A stretch of 50,777 nucleotides of DNA. Source: Desulfocapsa sp. GTDB lineage: Bacteria > Desulfobacterota > Desulfobulbia > Desulfobulbales > Desulfocapsaceae. The stretch spans positions 1 to 50,777 of the forward strand of contig JANTGG010000007.1 in assembly GCA_024763035.1 (NCBI GenBank), written 5' to 3'. The translations under genes and the position numbers were made by a program. Shown in pieces: positions 37,032-45,378 of this stretch. The notes beneath the pieces are model-generated. The model searched no databases. It was given only the letters and a program-made list of their open reading frames with translations, and was not told the origin of the DNA. Each line of letters opens with the position of its first letter. Positions within the stretch are counted from its first letter, which is position 1.

Positions 37032-38288
37032 TCACAGAGAGTCAGATGGATAGATGACATTTTTTTCCAGTCCTTCAATTCCCGCTGCAGGATCATCTAG
37101 CCGCAGTACCTCAAAGGAAGGTGCGGCGCAGTCTCCAAACTTGTCACAACTGAGCTCCCCGCTGACCCCATTATACTCCCGTATGGCATACATCGTCTTT
37201 CGCAGCTGTTGCCGACCAATGTGCAGGTGCCCTTTTGAGTCCTGCACCGCTGTATTTTCAATCACATGAAAAAGGAGTTCTGCAGCATCAAATCCGCTCA
37301 AAAAATAACTTACCGAGGGTTTTTCCTTATATTTTTCAATGTACGCCCGCGTCAGTTCCTGCACCGCGGAACCTGTGGGCACACTTGGTCCCACAAAACA
37401 CATCCCCTTTCCAGCCTCTCCCACCGACGCAAGAAAACTCTCCTCCATCAAGGCACCGCCACTGATCATAAGAACATCATCAAAAACGGGTAGCCTACGA
37501 GCCTGGAGAAGCAAATGGTTCCCTTCCGGCTGAAAAAGGGGAAAAAAAAGGACTTCAGCTTTCGCATTCCCCGCAGCGGTCAGGACAGGAAGCATTTCCA
37601 CGTCCCCTTTATCCACAGACGTATCAAGAACAACTGTACCGCCGAGTTCAACAAAAGATTTCTTGAAACTCTCTGTCAACCCCCGTGTGTAGATATCATT
37701 GTCATTTATAACGACTGCCCTTGTCAAACCCTGTTTCACAAAAGCAAAAGAAGCCGCAACAGCACCCGCATTTTCCTCGTTGGGTGCAGTGCGGAAATAA
37801 CCTGCCTGCCAGTCCGGTCCCTTTTTTCCTGCAATGGAAGTGAGAAAGGGTGCTGAGTTGTTGCCGGAAATCATAATCAGTCCAGCATCGGACATTGCCT
37901 TGGCGGCGGTGGCTGCAGCACCGGAACATGTGGTCCCGTATATGGCAAGCATCTGGGGATCGGCAATAATCTTCAGGGCAGCGTTTGCTCCCCCTTCAGC
38001 GCTGCAGCCGGTATCTTCAATCTGCAACGACACCCTCTGTCCGAGTATCATGCCCTTGCGTTTATCAAGGGCAAGCTCGAGCCCTCGGATCTGCGCCTGT
38101 CCCAAAGGCGCAACATCCCCGCTAAGCGCCTGAAGAACACCTATTTTCAACTTGGCTTCCGGGGAAATTTCCACACACCCAAGGGGATCGCTGCACTCAA
38201 ATACGGGTTCTTCAGAGCTGCATCCTGAAAGGAGGAAGACAGGCAGGATGAACAGAAAAGAGAGGGAAAAGCACTGGAATTGATTCAT
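37032..38288 (-). CDS. Periplasmic ligand-binding lipoprotein (branched-chain amino acid / ANF-receptor type)
   Basis: The 418 residues begin with a lipoprotein signal, LPVFLLSGC, with lipidated Cys23. The remainder is a type I periplasmic binding protein of the LivJ/ANF-receptor family: LKIGVLQALSGDVAPLGQAQIRGLELAL, then TTCSGAAATAAKAMSDAGLIMISGN and the hinge region SYFLSGFDAAELLFHVI. Two extra Cys near the mature N-terminus (FECSDPLGC) may form a disulfide. No ABC permease or ATPase is nearby. Instead a membrane histidine kinase follows on the same strand, so it may serve sensing rather than uptake, which is inference. Confidence 0.88.
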   Translation of the reverse strand: MNQFQCFSLSFLFILPVFLLSGCSSEEPVFECSDPLGCVEISPEAKLKIGVLQALSGDVAPLGQAQIRGLELALDKRKGMILGQRVSLQIEDTGCSAEGGANAALKIIADPQMLAIYGTTCSGAAATAAKAMSDAGLIMISGNNSAPFLTSIAGKKGPDWQAGYFRTAPNEENAGAVAASFAFVKQGLTRAVVINDNDIYTRGLTESFKKSFVELGGTVVLDTSVDKGDVEMLPVLTAAGNAKAEVLFFPLFQPEGNHLLLQARRLPVFDDVLMISGGALMEESFLASVGEAGKGMCFVGPSVPTGSAVQELTRAYIEKYKEKPSVSYFLSGFDAAELLFHVIENTAVQDSKGHLHIGRQQLRKTMYAIREYNGVSGELSCDKFGDCAAPSFEVLRLDDPAAGIEGLEKNVIYPSDSL

Positions 38289-38322
38289 TTTTCACCAGTT
38301 ACAAAGTATTTTAAAGAGTAAG

Positions 38323-38362
38323 GGGAGAGCGGATTTTCAGGTGTCCTGGTTTCACCTCTCCC
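38323..38362. other. Nested inverted repeats after rlmH
   Basis: GGGAGAG (38323-38329) pairs with CTCTCCC (38356-38362), and AGGTG (38339-38343) pairs with CACCT (38353-38357). The two pairings share bases and exclude each other. It lies between rlmH and the binding-protein gene and may end rlmH transcription, but no T-run follows. Confidence 0.3.
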
Positions 38363-38385
38363 TCCAAAAAAATGCGGATCCATTC

Positions 38386-38853
38386 TTACTTGTGATACTT
38401 CTCGCCACCTTTAATTGTATACGCACGATAGATCTGCTCCAAAAGAAAGAGACGCACCATATCGTGGGTAAAGGTCATTCTGGAAAAAGACAGACACAAA
38501 TCGGCACGATCAAGAACTTCCTGACTATGCCCCGTCGGACCACCGATAAGAAAGGACACCTGCCTGCGCCCATCCATTTCCATACGGGAGAAAAAATCGG
38601 CAAACCCTTCAGAGGTCATCTGTTTTCCACCTCCGTCAAGGGCGACAATCAGCGAAGAAGGCTCTGCCGCCTGTAAAAGAATCCTGCCCTCTTCCTGCCG
38701 TTCCTGCAGCTCCGAGCGACCCTTCTTTTTTTTTACCTTCAGCAGAATAATATCAAGGGGAATATAATGTCTGATTCGTCTGACATATTCCTGAATTCCC
38801 TGCTCCAGATAGGAATCTTTGGTCTTGCCAGGTACAAGAAGTTCCAGTTTCAT
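38386..38853 (-). CDS. rlmH: 23S rRNA pseudouridine-1915 N3-methyltransferase RlmH
   Basis: RlmH is a SPOUT methyltransferase that modifies pseudouridine 1915 in the large ribosomal subunit. The 155-residue length and the knot motif FLIGGPTGHSQEVLDRA, LSFSRMTFTHDMVRLFLLEQIYRA and the C-terminal EKYHK are diagnostic. GGAAGGG precedes the ATG. It begins 13 bases after the YkgJ-like gene and is probably co-transcribed with it. Confidence 0.97.
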   Translation of the reverse strand: MKLELLVPGKTKDSYLEQGIQEYVRRIRHYIPLDIILLKVKKKKGRSELQERQEEGRILLQAAEPSSLIVALDGGGKQMTSEGFADFFSRMEMDGRRQVSFLIGGPTGHSQEVLDRADLCLSFSRMTFTHDMVRLFLLEQIYRAYTIKGGEKYHK

Positions 38854-38866
38854 CCCTTCCTTTTCC

Positions 38867-39268
38867 TCAGCAGTGAACAGTTCCTTCTGCGTCCATTATC
38901 TCTTTTAAGATACGGCAAAACTCTTTGTAGGAGACATCCCGGCTGATCCCGGGACAAGATTCCCGAATGGTCTTGTAATTATTCAGATCTTCGAGCATGG
39001 AAGGATGCAGGGGCCACTGGGCACAGCGCCAGGGTCTTCCGGAATGCACGGTGCAGCCGTTATCGTAAAAAATACAATGCCCGTCAACAATCTTCATCTG
39101 CACCACATTCCCCGTCACCCGCCAGTACTTCTGGCGAACCTCATCCTCACTGAGTCCCAGTTCCGCAACCATTCGCTCCTGATCGTCTTTATTCAGGGAA
39201 ACAGTGGTCTCTCCCTGACAACAGTAACCGCACTGGGTACATGCAAATATATCTTTTACATCAGCCAT
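38867..39268 (-). CDS. YkgJ family cysteine-cluster protein
   Basis: The 133-residue protein has the family's Cys pattern, CTQCGYCC at 10-17, then CIFYDNGC, RPWRCAQWP and SCPG, thought to bind a Zn or Fe-S centre. The biochemical role of the family is not established. It has no signal peptide. No good ribosome site precedes the ATG. It is placed between yqgE and rlmH on the same strand, all closely spaced. Confidence 0.88.
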   Translation of the reverse strand: MADVKDIFACTQCGYCCQGETTVSLNKDDQERMVAELGLSEDEVRQKYWRVTGNVVQMKIVDGHCIFYDNGCTVHSGRPWRCAQWPLHPSMLEDLNNYKTIRESCPGISRDVSYKEFCRILKEIMDAEGTVHC

Positions 39269-39317
39269 TATTTTGTATGTTTTTTCATTTTTTCGTTTTT
39301 TCGTTCTGGAACTTTAT

Positions 39318-39896
39318 TCAGGCATTGCCGACAAAGTCCTGATATGTAGAAATATTTATACCGTAAAGTGATGCCGCCCGCTGCCATTTCAACGCATCCG
39401 GGACATCAAAGATGATGGAATCCTGAGCAGGTATTGTCAGCCAGCCCTGGGAAACAAGTTCCCGTTCCAGTTGTCCCGGTCCCCATCCGGCATAACCGAC
39501 GATAAAGAGGAATTTTTCAGGCCCGCATTGATTGGCAATATCCCGCAGCACTTTATTCTCTCTGGACAAATACACCGACGGGCTGACTTCAAGCTGCTGC
39601 TCCGTAGAATAATCGGACCGATAGAGAACAAACCCCGCACTTCGCTCAACCGGTCCGCCTTCATAGACAGGAATGTTTGATTTCCCGCTGACAGGAAGGT
39701 TATGGGATAACAGCACTTCCTCAAAAGTCAGCTCCGGATTGGGCTTATTAATCGCCACCCCCATTGCCCCCTCATGCCCGTGGGCACAGATATAAATAAC
39801 CTGCTCGGCAAATCTGGGATCCGGCATCTGGGGAGTTGAAAGGAGAAATGAACCGGTAAGGGAGTCAATCACCCGATTTTCTTCATGTTCCTGCAT
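39318..39896 (-). CDS. YqgE/AlgH family protein (UPF0301)
   Basis: The ATG at 39896 gives 192 residues beginning shortly before DSLTGSFLLSTPQMPDPRF, the normal family N-terminus, and has AGGA about eleven bases upstream. A longer form from 39974 would add 26 residues of no known match. The family segments ICAHGHEGAMGVAINKP, VYEGGPV and LFIVGYAGWGPGQLE are present. AlgH was linked to alginate regulation in Pseudomonas, but the molecular role is not known. It is divergent from glgB. Confidence 0.92.
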   Translation of the reverse strand: MQEHEENRVIDSLTGSFLLSTPQMPDPRFAEQVIYICAHGHEGAMGVAINKPNPELTFEEVLLSHNLPVSGKSNIPVYEGGPVERSAGFVLYRSDYSTEQQLEVSPSVYLSRENKVLRDIANQCGPEKFLFIVGYAGWGPGQLERELVSQGWLTIPAQDSIIFDVPDALKWQRAASLYGINISTYQDFVGNA

Positions 39897-40036
39897 TGTT
39901 TTGGTATCCTGAATACTCACTTGAATTTTAGCTAAATCATCTGAAGGATAGCACTTATAAAAAGCAAACGTCAAGCAAAGGTATCGCTTTGCAGGAGATG
40001 ATTCTCCCGCAAAATCTGTTTTATTCTATGTTTTCC

Positions 40037-40063
40037 TTGGTTATTTTGCTAACCTGATATAAT
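40037..40063 (+). promoter_or_regulatory. Extended -10 promoter of glgB
   Basis: TGATATAAT (with TATAAT at 40058-40063) is an extended -10 box. TTGGTT at 40037-40042 is a -35 candidate at a short 15-base spacing. The transcript would begin about 58 bases before the glgB ATG. Confidence 0.55.
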
Positions 40064-40127
40064 AGTTCACTATATACTTTACCATCATTATTTTCACCCG
40101 TCGTCCATTCAGCAGCGAGGACTCCTT

Positions 40128-42335
40128 ATGGATATCAATCAGCAGCTCGACAAGTTACTCCGGGCAGAACATTATGACCCGTTCCAGGTGCTCGGTGTCC
40201 ACTTCTCCGAGGACAACCCGGACATGGCAACCATTCGCTGTTTTCAGCCCAGTGCCGAATCGGTGGACCTGCTTATTGATAAACAGCTTTTCCCCATGCA
40301 GAAAATCAGAGATGAAGGGATCTTTGAATGCAGTTTTAACAGGCAGAAAGTTTCCGATAAGCAGCTCGACCCCTACAGTTATCAGTACAAGATCACCTTT
40401 TACGACGGGGTGATACAGACCATAAATGACCCCTACCGTTTCCCTCCGGTACTGGGGGAAGTGGATCAGTTTCTCTTTAATTTCGGCACCAACTACGAAC
40501 TCTACAAACACATGGGAGCTCAGCCGGGAATGTACTCTCAGATCACGGGAACAATCTTTCGTGTCTGGGCCCCTTCAGCGACTCGTGTTTCTGTCCTTGG
40601 CAACTTCAACAACTGGGACGGAAGAGTCCATGCCATGCGCAGCCTTGGAGCATCCGGGATATGGGAAATCTTCATGCCGGGAATCGGTGAAAATGAGCTG
40701 TATAAATTCGAGATCCGAACCCAGCAGGGAGAGATTCTGGAAAAATCAGACCCCTTTCAGTTCTGGGGTGAAATCCGGCCGAAAACAGCTTCCACCGTCC
40801 GTTATCTGGATCATTACCAGTGGCAGGATGAAGACTGGCAAAAAAAGAAACAGACCTTCAACCCCTATGACAGGGCAATGTCCATTTACGAGGTACACCC
40901 TGGATCTTGGAGACGGGATCCGTCACAGCCTGAGCGTTTTCTCACCTTCAGAGAGCTTGCAGATTCTCTTATTCCCTATGTGAAAAAACTGGGATTTACC
41001 CATATAGAGCTGATGCCGGTTATGGAGCACCCTCTCGATGAATCCTGGGGATATCAGGTGACCGGTCCCTTCAGTCTGACCAGCCGCTACGGGACTCCGG
41101 ATGATTTCATGTTTTTTGTGGATCGCTGTCATCAGGAGGACATCGGTGTTATTCTTGATTGGGTTCCCGGACACTTTCCCAAGGACACCTACAGCCTTGC
41201 CCGCTTTGACGGGACGGCCCTCTTTGAACATGAGGACCCAAGACAGGGCGACCATCCGGAATGGGGTACCTTTATCTTTAACTACGGCAGGAAGGAGGTG
41301 AGTAACTTCCTGATTGCCAATGCCCTTTTCTGGCTGGACATCTACCATATTGACGGTTTGCGTGTGGATGCCGTGGCCTCCATGCTCTACCTGGACTATT
41401 CCAGAAATGATGGTGAGTGGATTCCCAACACGTACGGTGGCAGGGAGAATCTTGAAGCCATTGAATTTATCAGACACCTCAACTCCATCATCTACGACCT
41501 CCATGCCGGCACCCTGATGATCGCCGAAGAATCCACCAGTTTCTACGGGGTCTCAAAACCCGCAGATGCCGGGGGACTTGGCTTTGGCTTCAAATGGAAT
41601 ATGGGCTGGATGAACGACACGCTCAAATACTTTGAGACAGACCCGATCTATCGAAAGTACCATCATAACAACCTCACATTTTCAATCATGTACGCATTTT
41701 CTGAGAATTTTATACTTCCCCTCTCCCACGACGAAGTGGTACATGGAAAGAAATCACTGATAGAGAAAATGCCGGGGGATCAGTGGCAGAAATTTGCCAA
41801 CCTCCGCCTGCTGCTGCTCACCATGTGGATGCATCCCGGAAAAAAACTGCTGTTTATGGGTGGTGAATTCGGGCAGTGGAACGAGTGGAACTGCAAACAG
41901 AGTCTGGACTTTCATCTGCTGAAAGAGTCGGGAATGCACCTTGACATGCTCCATTTTGTTGAAGATCTCAACAGACTCTACAAAGAGAATGCCAGCCTCT
42001 GGGAACAGGATTTCACTTACCAGGGTTTCCAGTGGATGGACCTTGAGGATCGTGAGAATTCCATCATTTCCTACGCCCGCTTTGCCAAAGATCGCGAGGA
42101 TCACCTTGTCTGCCTCTTAAACTTCACTCCGCAGACATTTTTCAGTTACAAGATGGGCCTCCCCGCCAAAGGCTGCTATGAGCAGATATTCTGCTCCGAC
42201 CACTCACGATTCGGAGGCAGCAACGCAAGCCAAAAGACCATTTACAAGGCAATCGACGAACCGTATGCTCAGGCTCCCTTCCACACCCAGGTCGTTGTTC
42301 CGCCGCTTGCCGGAATTATCCTGAAACCATGCTGA
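40128..42335 (+). CDS. glgB: 1,4-alpha-glucan branching enzyme GlgB
   Basis: GlgB introduces alpha-1,6 branches into glycogen. The 735 residues include the N1 domain (AEHYDPFQVLGVH), the carbohydrate-binding GNFNNWDGRVHAMR segment, and the GH13 barrel with the nucleophile Asp in DGLRVDAVASMLYLDYSR, the acid Glu in LMIAEESTS and the third acid in LSHDEVVHGK. A long N-terminal form like that of E. coli is present, so length is normal. GAGG precedes the ATG. No glgA, glgC or glgP is in the window; galU at 20671 is the only other sugar-nucleotide gene. Confidence 0.97.
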   Translation: MDINQQLDKLLRAEHYDPFQVLGVHFSEDNPDMATIRCFQPSAESVDLLIDKQLFPMQKIRDEGIFECSFNRQKVSDKQLDPYSYQYKITFYDGVIQTINDPYRFPPVLGEVDQFLFNFGTNYELYKHMGAQPGMYSQITGTIFRVWAPSATRVSVLGNFNNWDGRVHAMRSLGASGIWEIFMPGIGENELYKFEIRTQQGEILEKSDPFQFWGEIRPKTASTVRYLDHYQWQDEDWQKKKQTFNPYDRAMSIYEVHPGSWRRDPSQPERFLTFRELADSLIPYVKKLGFTHIELMPVMEHPLDESWGYQVTGPFSLTSRYGTPDDFMFFVDRCHQEDIGVILDWVPGHFPKDTYSLARFDGTALFEHEDPRQGDHPEWGTFIFNYGRKEVSNFLIANALFWLDIYHIDGLRVDAVASMLYLDYSRNDGEWIPNTYGGRENLEAIEFIRHLNSIIYDLHAGTLMIAEESTSFYGVSKPADAGGLGFGFKWNMGWMNDTLKYFETDPIYRKYHHNNLTFSIMYAFSENFILPLSHDEVVHGKKSLIEKMPGDQWQKFANLRLLLLTMWMHPGKKLLFMGGEFGQWNEWNCKQSLDFHLLKESGMHLDMLHFVEDLNRLYKENASLWEQDFTYQGFQWMDLEDRENSIISYARFAKDREDHLVCLLNFTPQTFFSYKMGLPAKGCYEQIFCSDHSRFGGSNASQKTIYKAIDEPYAQAPFHTQVVVPPLAGIILKPC

Positions 42336-42468
42336 TCGAGTTTTGCACCTATTTAACACCGGTGATGAACGGTAAGCCGGCATAAATACCTTATTAGAAA
42401 TTTTCTTGCGAAAAAAACAGGTAAGCGAAGACTCCGAGAAAATTATCTGTAAGGTACTAAAAACTGCT

Positions 42469-42484
42469 GCGGGTGAATGCCCGC
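42469..42484. other. Short GC hairpin before the 57-residue gene
   Basis: GCGGG (42469-42473) and CCCGC (42480-42484) enclose a 6-base loop. It lies 17 bases before the ribosome site of the small gene and has no T-run, so it is more likely a leader hairpin than a glgB terminator. Confidence 0.3.
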
Positions 42485-42512
42485 TGACGCTCCCAATTAC
42501 GAGGAAACAACC

Positions 42513-42686
42513 ATGACTCAACAACCAACAAAGCGTACGGGCGATAAAAAAAAACAGGCCCTCACTGAACTTTCCGAACTGACCCGCAAACATCCCGAAA
42601 AAAGCAGAAAAGAGCTGCTGCAGGAAGTTGAAATCCGCTTTGACCTCACCCCGAAGGAATGTGAATTTATTAATAATAATTTTTGA
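42513..42686 (+). CDS. Small hydrophilic protein of unknown function (57 residues)
   Basis: The ATG at 42513 has GAGG eight bases upstream, which is why the shorter form is chosen over a frame open from 42477. The product is highly charged and helical (TGDKKKQALTELSELTRK, KSRKELLQEVEIRF) and ends in FINNNF. The Lys/Glu heptad-like spacing suggests a small helical or nucleic-acid-contacting protein. No family is recognised. It lies 177 bases after glgB and is followed by a long gap, so it may be a single-gene transcript. The clear ribosome site and protein-like composition support it as real. Confidence 0.65.
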   Translation: MTQQPTKRTGDKKKQALTELSELTRKHPEKSRKELLQEVEIRFDLTPKECEFINNNF

Positions 42687-43146
42687 CAGATGTGCTAATC
42701 AGCTGAGCACTGTCCCCTCGAGATGCATACTCAAAAAAAGCTGTCAGACTGTATGTGAACAGAGAGCATAACTGTGCTGTTTCCGGGAATATTACCCGCA
42801 GCAATCCAGAAGAGCTCCGGCAAAGACAGCTGACAGACATAAGCCTTCAGCATTAAAGACAATAACAGTATCAGCATACCACTGGGCTCATTTTTTCCTT
42901 GCAAGACATCATATACTGCTTACTTTTTTCCTGATAATGACTGACGTTCAAACGCTATTTGATACAGGAAATGGCAGCAGGTTGCTGAATAAGGAAATCG
43001 CCCGCAGTGGCGGATTCCCACGCTGCAATATTCTATTGACCTGAGGCTCTGTGATAAGCAGGTATCAGTTCCTGCCGGCAGTAACGACCGAAGTGGGTAT
43101 TTTTCCCTTTCCTGTTCCTTATCTCCACCAATGAAGAGGATTTCTT
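42687..43146. other. 460-base intergenic region, no gene recognised
   Basis: Short inverted repeats are visible (GTGCT 42692-42696 with AGCAC 42706-42710; AGCTGTCAG near 42740 with GACAGCT near 42825). TTGACC near 43035 could belong to a promoter of the DUF4126 gene, but no well spaced -10 follows. A sigma54-like TGGCA/TTGCT at 42972-42986 has the wrong spacing. A small RNA cannot be excluded. Confidence 0.4.
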
Positions 43147-43809
43147 ATGGATGCATATCAACAGTTGACAGCAACACTTGCCCTGACCATGGGAACGGCA
43201 TGGGCAGCAGGTATTAATCTCTATGCAACAATTGCAGTTCTTGGATTTCTCGGCATTACCGGCAATGTGGTTTTGCCGGAACAGCTGCAGCTCCTGCAGG
43301 ATCCGATGGTGATTGGGGCGGCGGCGCTTATGTATATGGTGGAGTTTTTTGCAGATAAAACACCGGGTGTGGATACAGGATGGGATGCAATCCATTCCTT
43401 TATCAGAATTCCTGCAGGAGTCCTGCTCGCGGCAGGCGCGGTGGGTGAGGTAAACCCAAGTATGGTTATTGTGGCAGGAATCCTTGGCGGCGGGATAGCG
43501 GCAACAAGCCACACTATCAAAGCAGGAACCAGAGTGCTTGTCAATACCTCCCCGGAGCCGTTAAGTAACTGGACCGCCTCTGTCCTGGAAGATATTGCTG
43601 TAATCGGCGGTATCTGGACAGCCCTGCACTACCCCCTTGCTTTCCTCATTTTTTTCATCGCCTTTGTGATGACTGCAATCTGGGCAATTCCAAAAATATG
43701 GACGGGAATCAAGGTTGTCTTCCAAAAACTCAGCTCTTTCTTTGGGGGAAATACACCACCTGCACCCTCCGGAGATTCAGCCGCTATTCCTAAAAAACTT
43801 TCCCTGTAA
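43147..43809 (+). CDS. DUF4126 family membrane protein
   Basis: The 220-residue protein has five to six hydrophobic segments: about 5-35, 55-70, 95-125, 150-170 and 170-195. It carries the DUF4126 features GINLYATIAVLGFLG, EFFADKTPGVDTGWDAIHSFIRIPAG and HTIKAGTRVLVNTSPEP. The C-terminus is a short Pro-rich cytoplasmic tail. The function of the family is not known. AGAGGA precedes the ATG. It stands alone between a long gap and a convergent histidine kinase gene. Confidence 0.88.
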   Translation: MDAYQQLTATLALTMGTAWAAGINLYATIAVLGFLGITGNVVLPEQLQLLQDPMVIGAAALMYMVEFFADKTPGVDTGWDAIHSFIRIPAGVLLAAGAVGEVNPSMVIVAGILGGGIAATSHTIKAGTRVLVNTSPEPLSNWTASVLEDIAVIGGIWTALHYPLAFLIFFIAFVMTAIWAIPKIWTGIKVVFQKLSSFFGGNTPPAPSGDSAAIPKKLSL

Positions 43810-43822
43810 GGATGGATATCAG

Positions 43823-43890
43823 CAGGGGAAAGAACACTACCGGATATCGGAGAAATTGACTTTTCTTCAATATCCGACCGCATTCCCCTG
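43823..43890. terminator. Long two-tier hairpin between convergent genes
   Basis: Outer arms CAGGGGAA (43823-43830) and TTCCCCTG (43883-43890) enclose inner arms CGGATAT (43841-43847) and ATATCCG (43870-43876), with further AGAAA/TTTCT pairing inside. It lies between the DUF4126 gene and the kinase gene, where a bidirectional terminator would be expected. T-runs are inside the loop rather than after the stem, so simple intrinsic termination is doubtful. Confidence 0.5.
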
Positions 43891-43896
43891 GAGTTC

Positions 43897-45378
43897 TCAA
43901 CAGGGAATCAGGACCTGAACAGAACATCCTTTCCCTTCTCCGGAATGAATCCGGATACTCCCCCCATGTTCTTCGATAATTTTTGCCGACATGGCAAGAC
44001 CAAGCCCTGTCCCTTCGGGTTTGGTGGTAAAATATGGATCGAGCACCCTGTCGATATTTTCCGTTCCGATTCCACATCCGGTATCAGTCACCATAACCTC
44101 CACAAAACTCTCTTTTTTTCCCGCCGTAACCCTTACCTTTCCACCATGCTCCATGGCCTGAACGGCATTCAGCAGCAGATTCAAAAAGACCTGAGTCAGC
44201 TTATCCGCATCCGCCTGCACCATCGGCAAAGGTGAGTCCGGGAACTGTTCGGCGACTACAACACCTGAAGCTTCCGCATCAATACGTATCAGGGAAACAG
44301 ACTTGTGAAGCAGTTCCTGCAGATCCACCCCCTCTTTCTGCAACTGCTGAGGTCTGGCATAGTCGAGCAATTCACTGATGCTTCTGTTTAAACGCTCCAC
44401 TTCCTGCACCAGAATATCAGCAGTCTCAATATCATGAGCATTTCCGGAAACACGAGTCCGGAGGAGAAGAGCAAGACCTTTTATGGAACTTAAGGGGTTG
44501 CGCAGTTCATGGGCAACTCCCGCTGCCATCTTCCCAAGGGCGGCAAGCCGTTCACTCCGACGCAGCTCTTCCTCTACCTTTCGCAGGCGGGACTGTGACC
44601 CTTTAAGCCCTTCAAGGGTCAGAATGGAAATCCAGCCGCCCACACCGACCAGCAGCAGAACAATGGAGAGAAAAACAATCTCCAGCTTCTTCCTGCCAAG
44701 GGCCCTGTTAAAATGGGCAAGATCAAGTTCCACCAGAATAATCTTTTCCTGACGGTTCAACTCCTCCAGTTGAAAGACAAGATCAATATCCAGACCATGG
44801 AACAGCGGCTGCCTCTGCCGCGATTGTGCTGGATGCCTGCTGCTTGAGAGACGGGGAACAACTGAATTCAGAAACTGTCTGCCAAAGGGCGGAAACTTGG
44901 CAGCCACCTGAAAGACCTGTCTACCGCTGTCTTTACCGATACGATATCGGAATGTTCCACTTTCCGGAAGATCATCTTTTAATGTCTGAAGAAACGCTTT
45001 TGTCGAAGGAGAAACCTTTTGCCGACAGCGGTCAGGCTCGGAACAGGAGTAAATGAATCCATCGGGATCGACAATGGCAAGATAGTGGAGACCTGGATGT
45101 CCCGAGGCATGTTTAAGGATCTGCTGCACATACTCCGGCCACAGATTGAGAATATCCTGACCATTACGCAGACCGCTGAACAAAGAACTTCTGGCACTGG
45201 AGCTGACAAAACGGATAAGGGTTGTTCCCTTCTCCACAAGTATCTGGGTCATCAGCACCTTGTCACGCCGGTAGTTGTTCACTGCAAAGACGCCAATAAT
45301 AAGGGCAAGCAGACCGCAGGCGGCGGCAAGAACCCATGGTGAAACATGGGCAAGACGTTGTCGTTTCAGGAATCGCAT
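43897..45378 (-). CDS. Membrane sensor histidine kinase
   Basis: The 493 residues have TM1 (about 15-36) and TM2 (about 233-255) around a roughly 195-residue periplasmic sensor with LAIVDPDGFIYSCSEPDRC, a Cache/PAS-like segment. The kinase core follows: phosphoacceptor His290 in GVAHELRNPLSSIKG, NAVQAMEHGGKV, TDTGCGIG and DPYFTTKPEGTGLGLAM. It resembles ZraS/AtoS-type kinases that pair with sigma54-activating regulators, but no regulator gene is in the window. Its ATG lies inside the last codons of the upstream unknown gene (13-base overlap), so the two are translationally coupled and probably act together. Confidence 0.92.
   Translation of the reverse strand: MRFLKRQRLAHVSPWVLAAACGLLALIIGVFAVNNYRRDKVLMTQILVEKGTTLIRFVSSSARSSLFSGLRNGQDILNLWPEYVQQILKHASGHPGLHYLAIVDPDGFIYSCSEPDRCRQKVSPSTKAFLQTLKDDLPESGTFRYRIGKDSGRQVFQVAAKFPPFGRQFLNSVVPRLSSSRHPAQSRQRQPLFHGLDIDLVFQLEELNRQEKIILVELDLAHFNRALGRKKLEIVFLSIVLLLVGVGGWISILTLEGLKGSQSRLRKVEEELRRSERLAALGKMAAGVAHELRNPLSSIKGLALLLRTRVSGNAHDIETADILVQEVERLNRSISELLDYARPQQLQKEGVDLQELLHKSVSLIRIDAEASGVVVAEQFPDSPLPMVQADADKLTQVFLNLLLNAVQAMEHGGKVRVTAGKKESFVEVMVTDTGCGIGTENIDRVLDPYFTTKPEGTGLGLAMSAKIIEEHGGSIRIHSGEGKGCSVQVLIPC

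Noticed and set aside
42972-42986. Sigma54-like promoter, TGGCAG and TTGCT
   Set aside because: The GG and GC dinucleotides are one base too close for the strict -24/-12 spacing.
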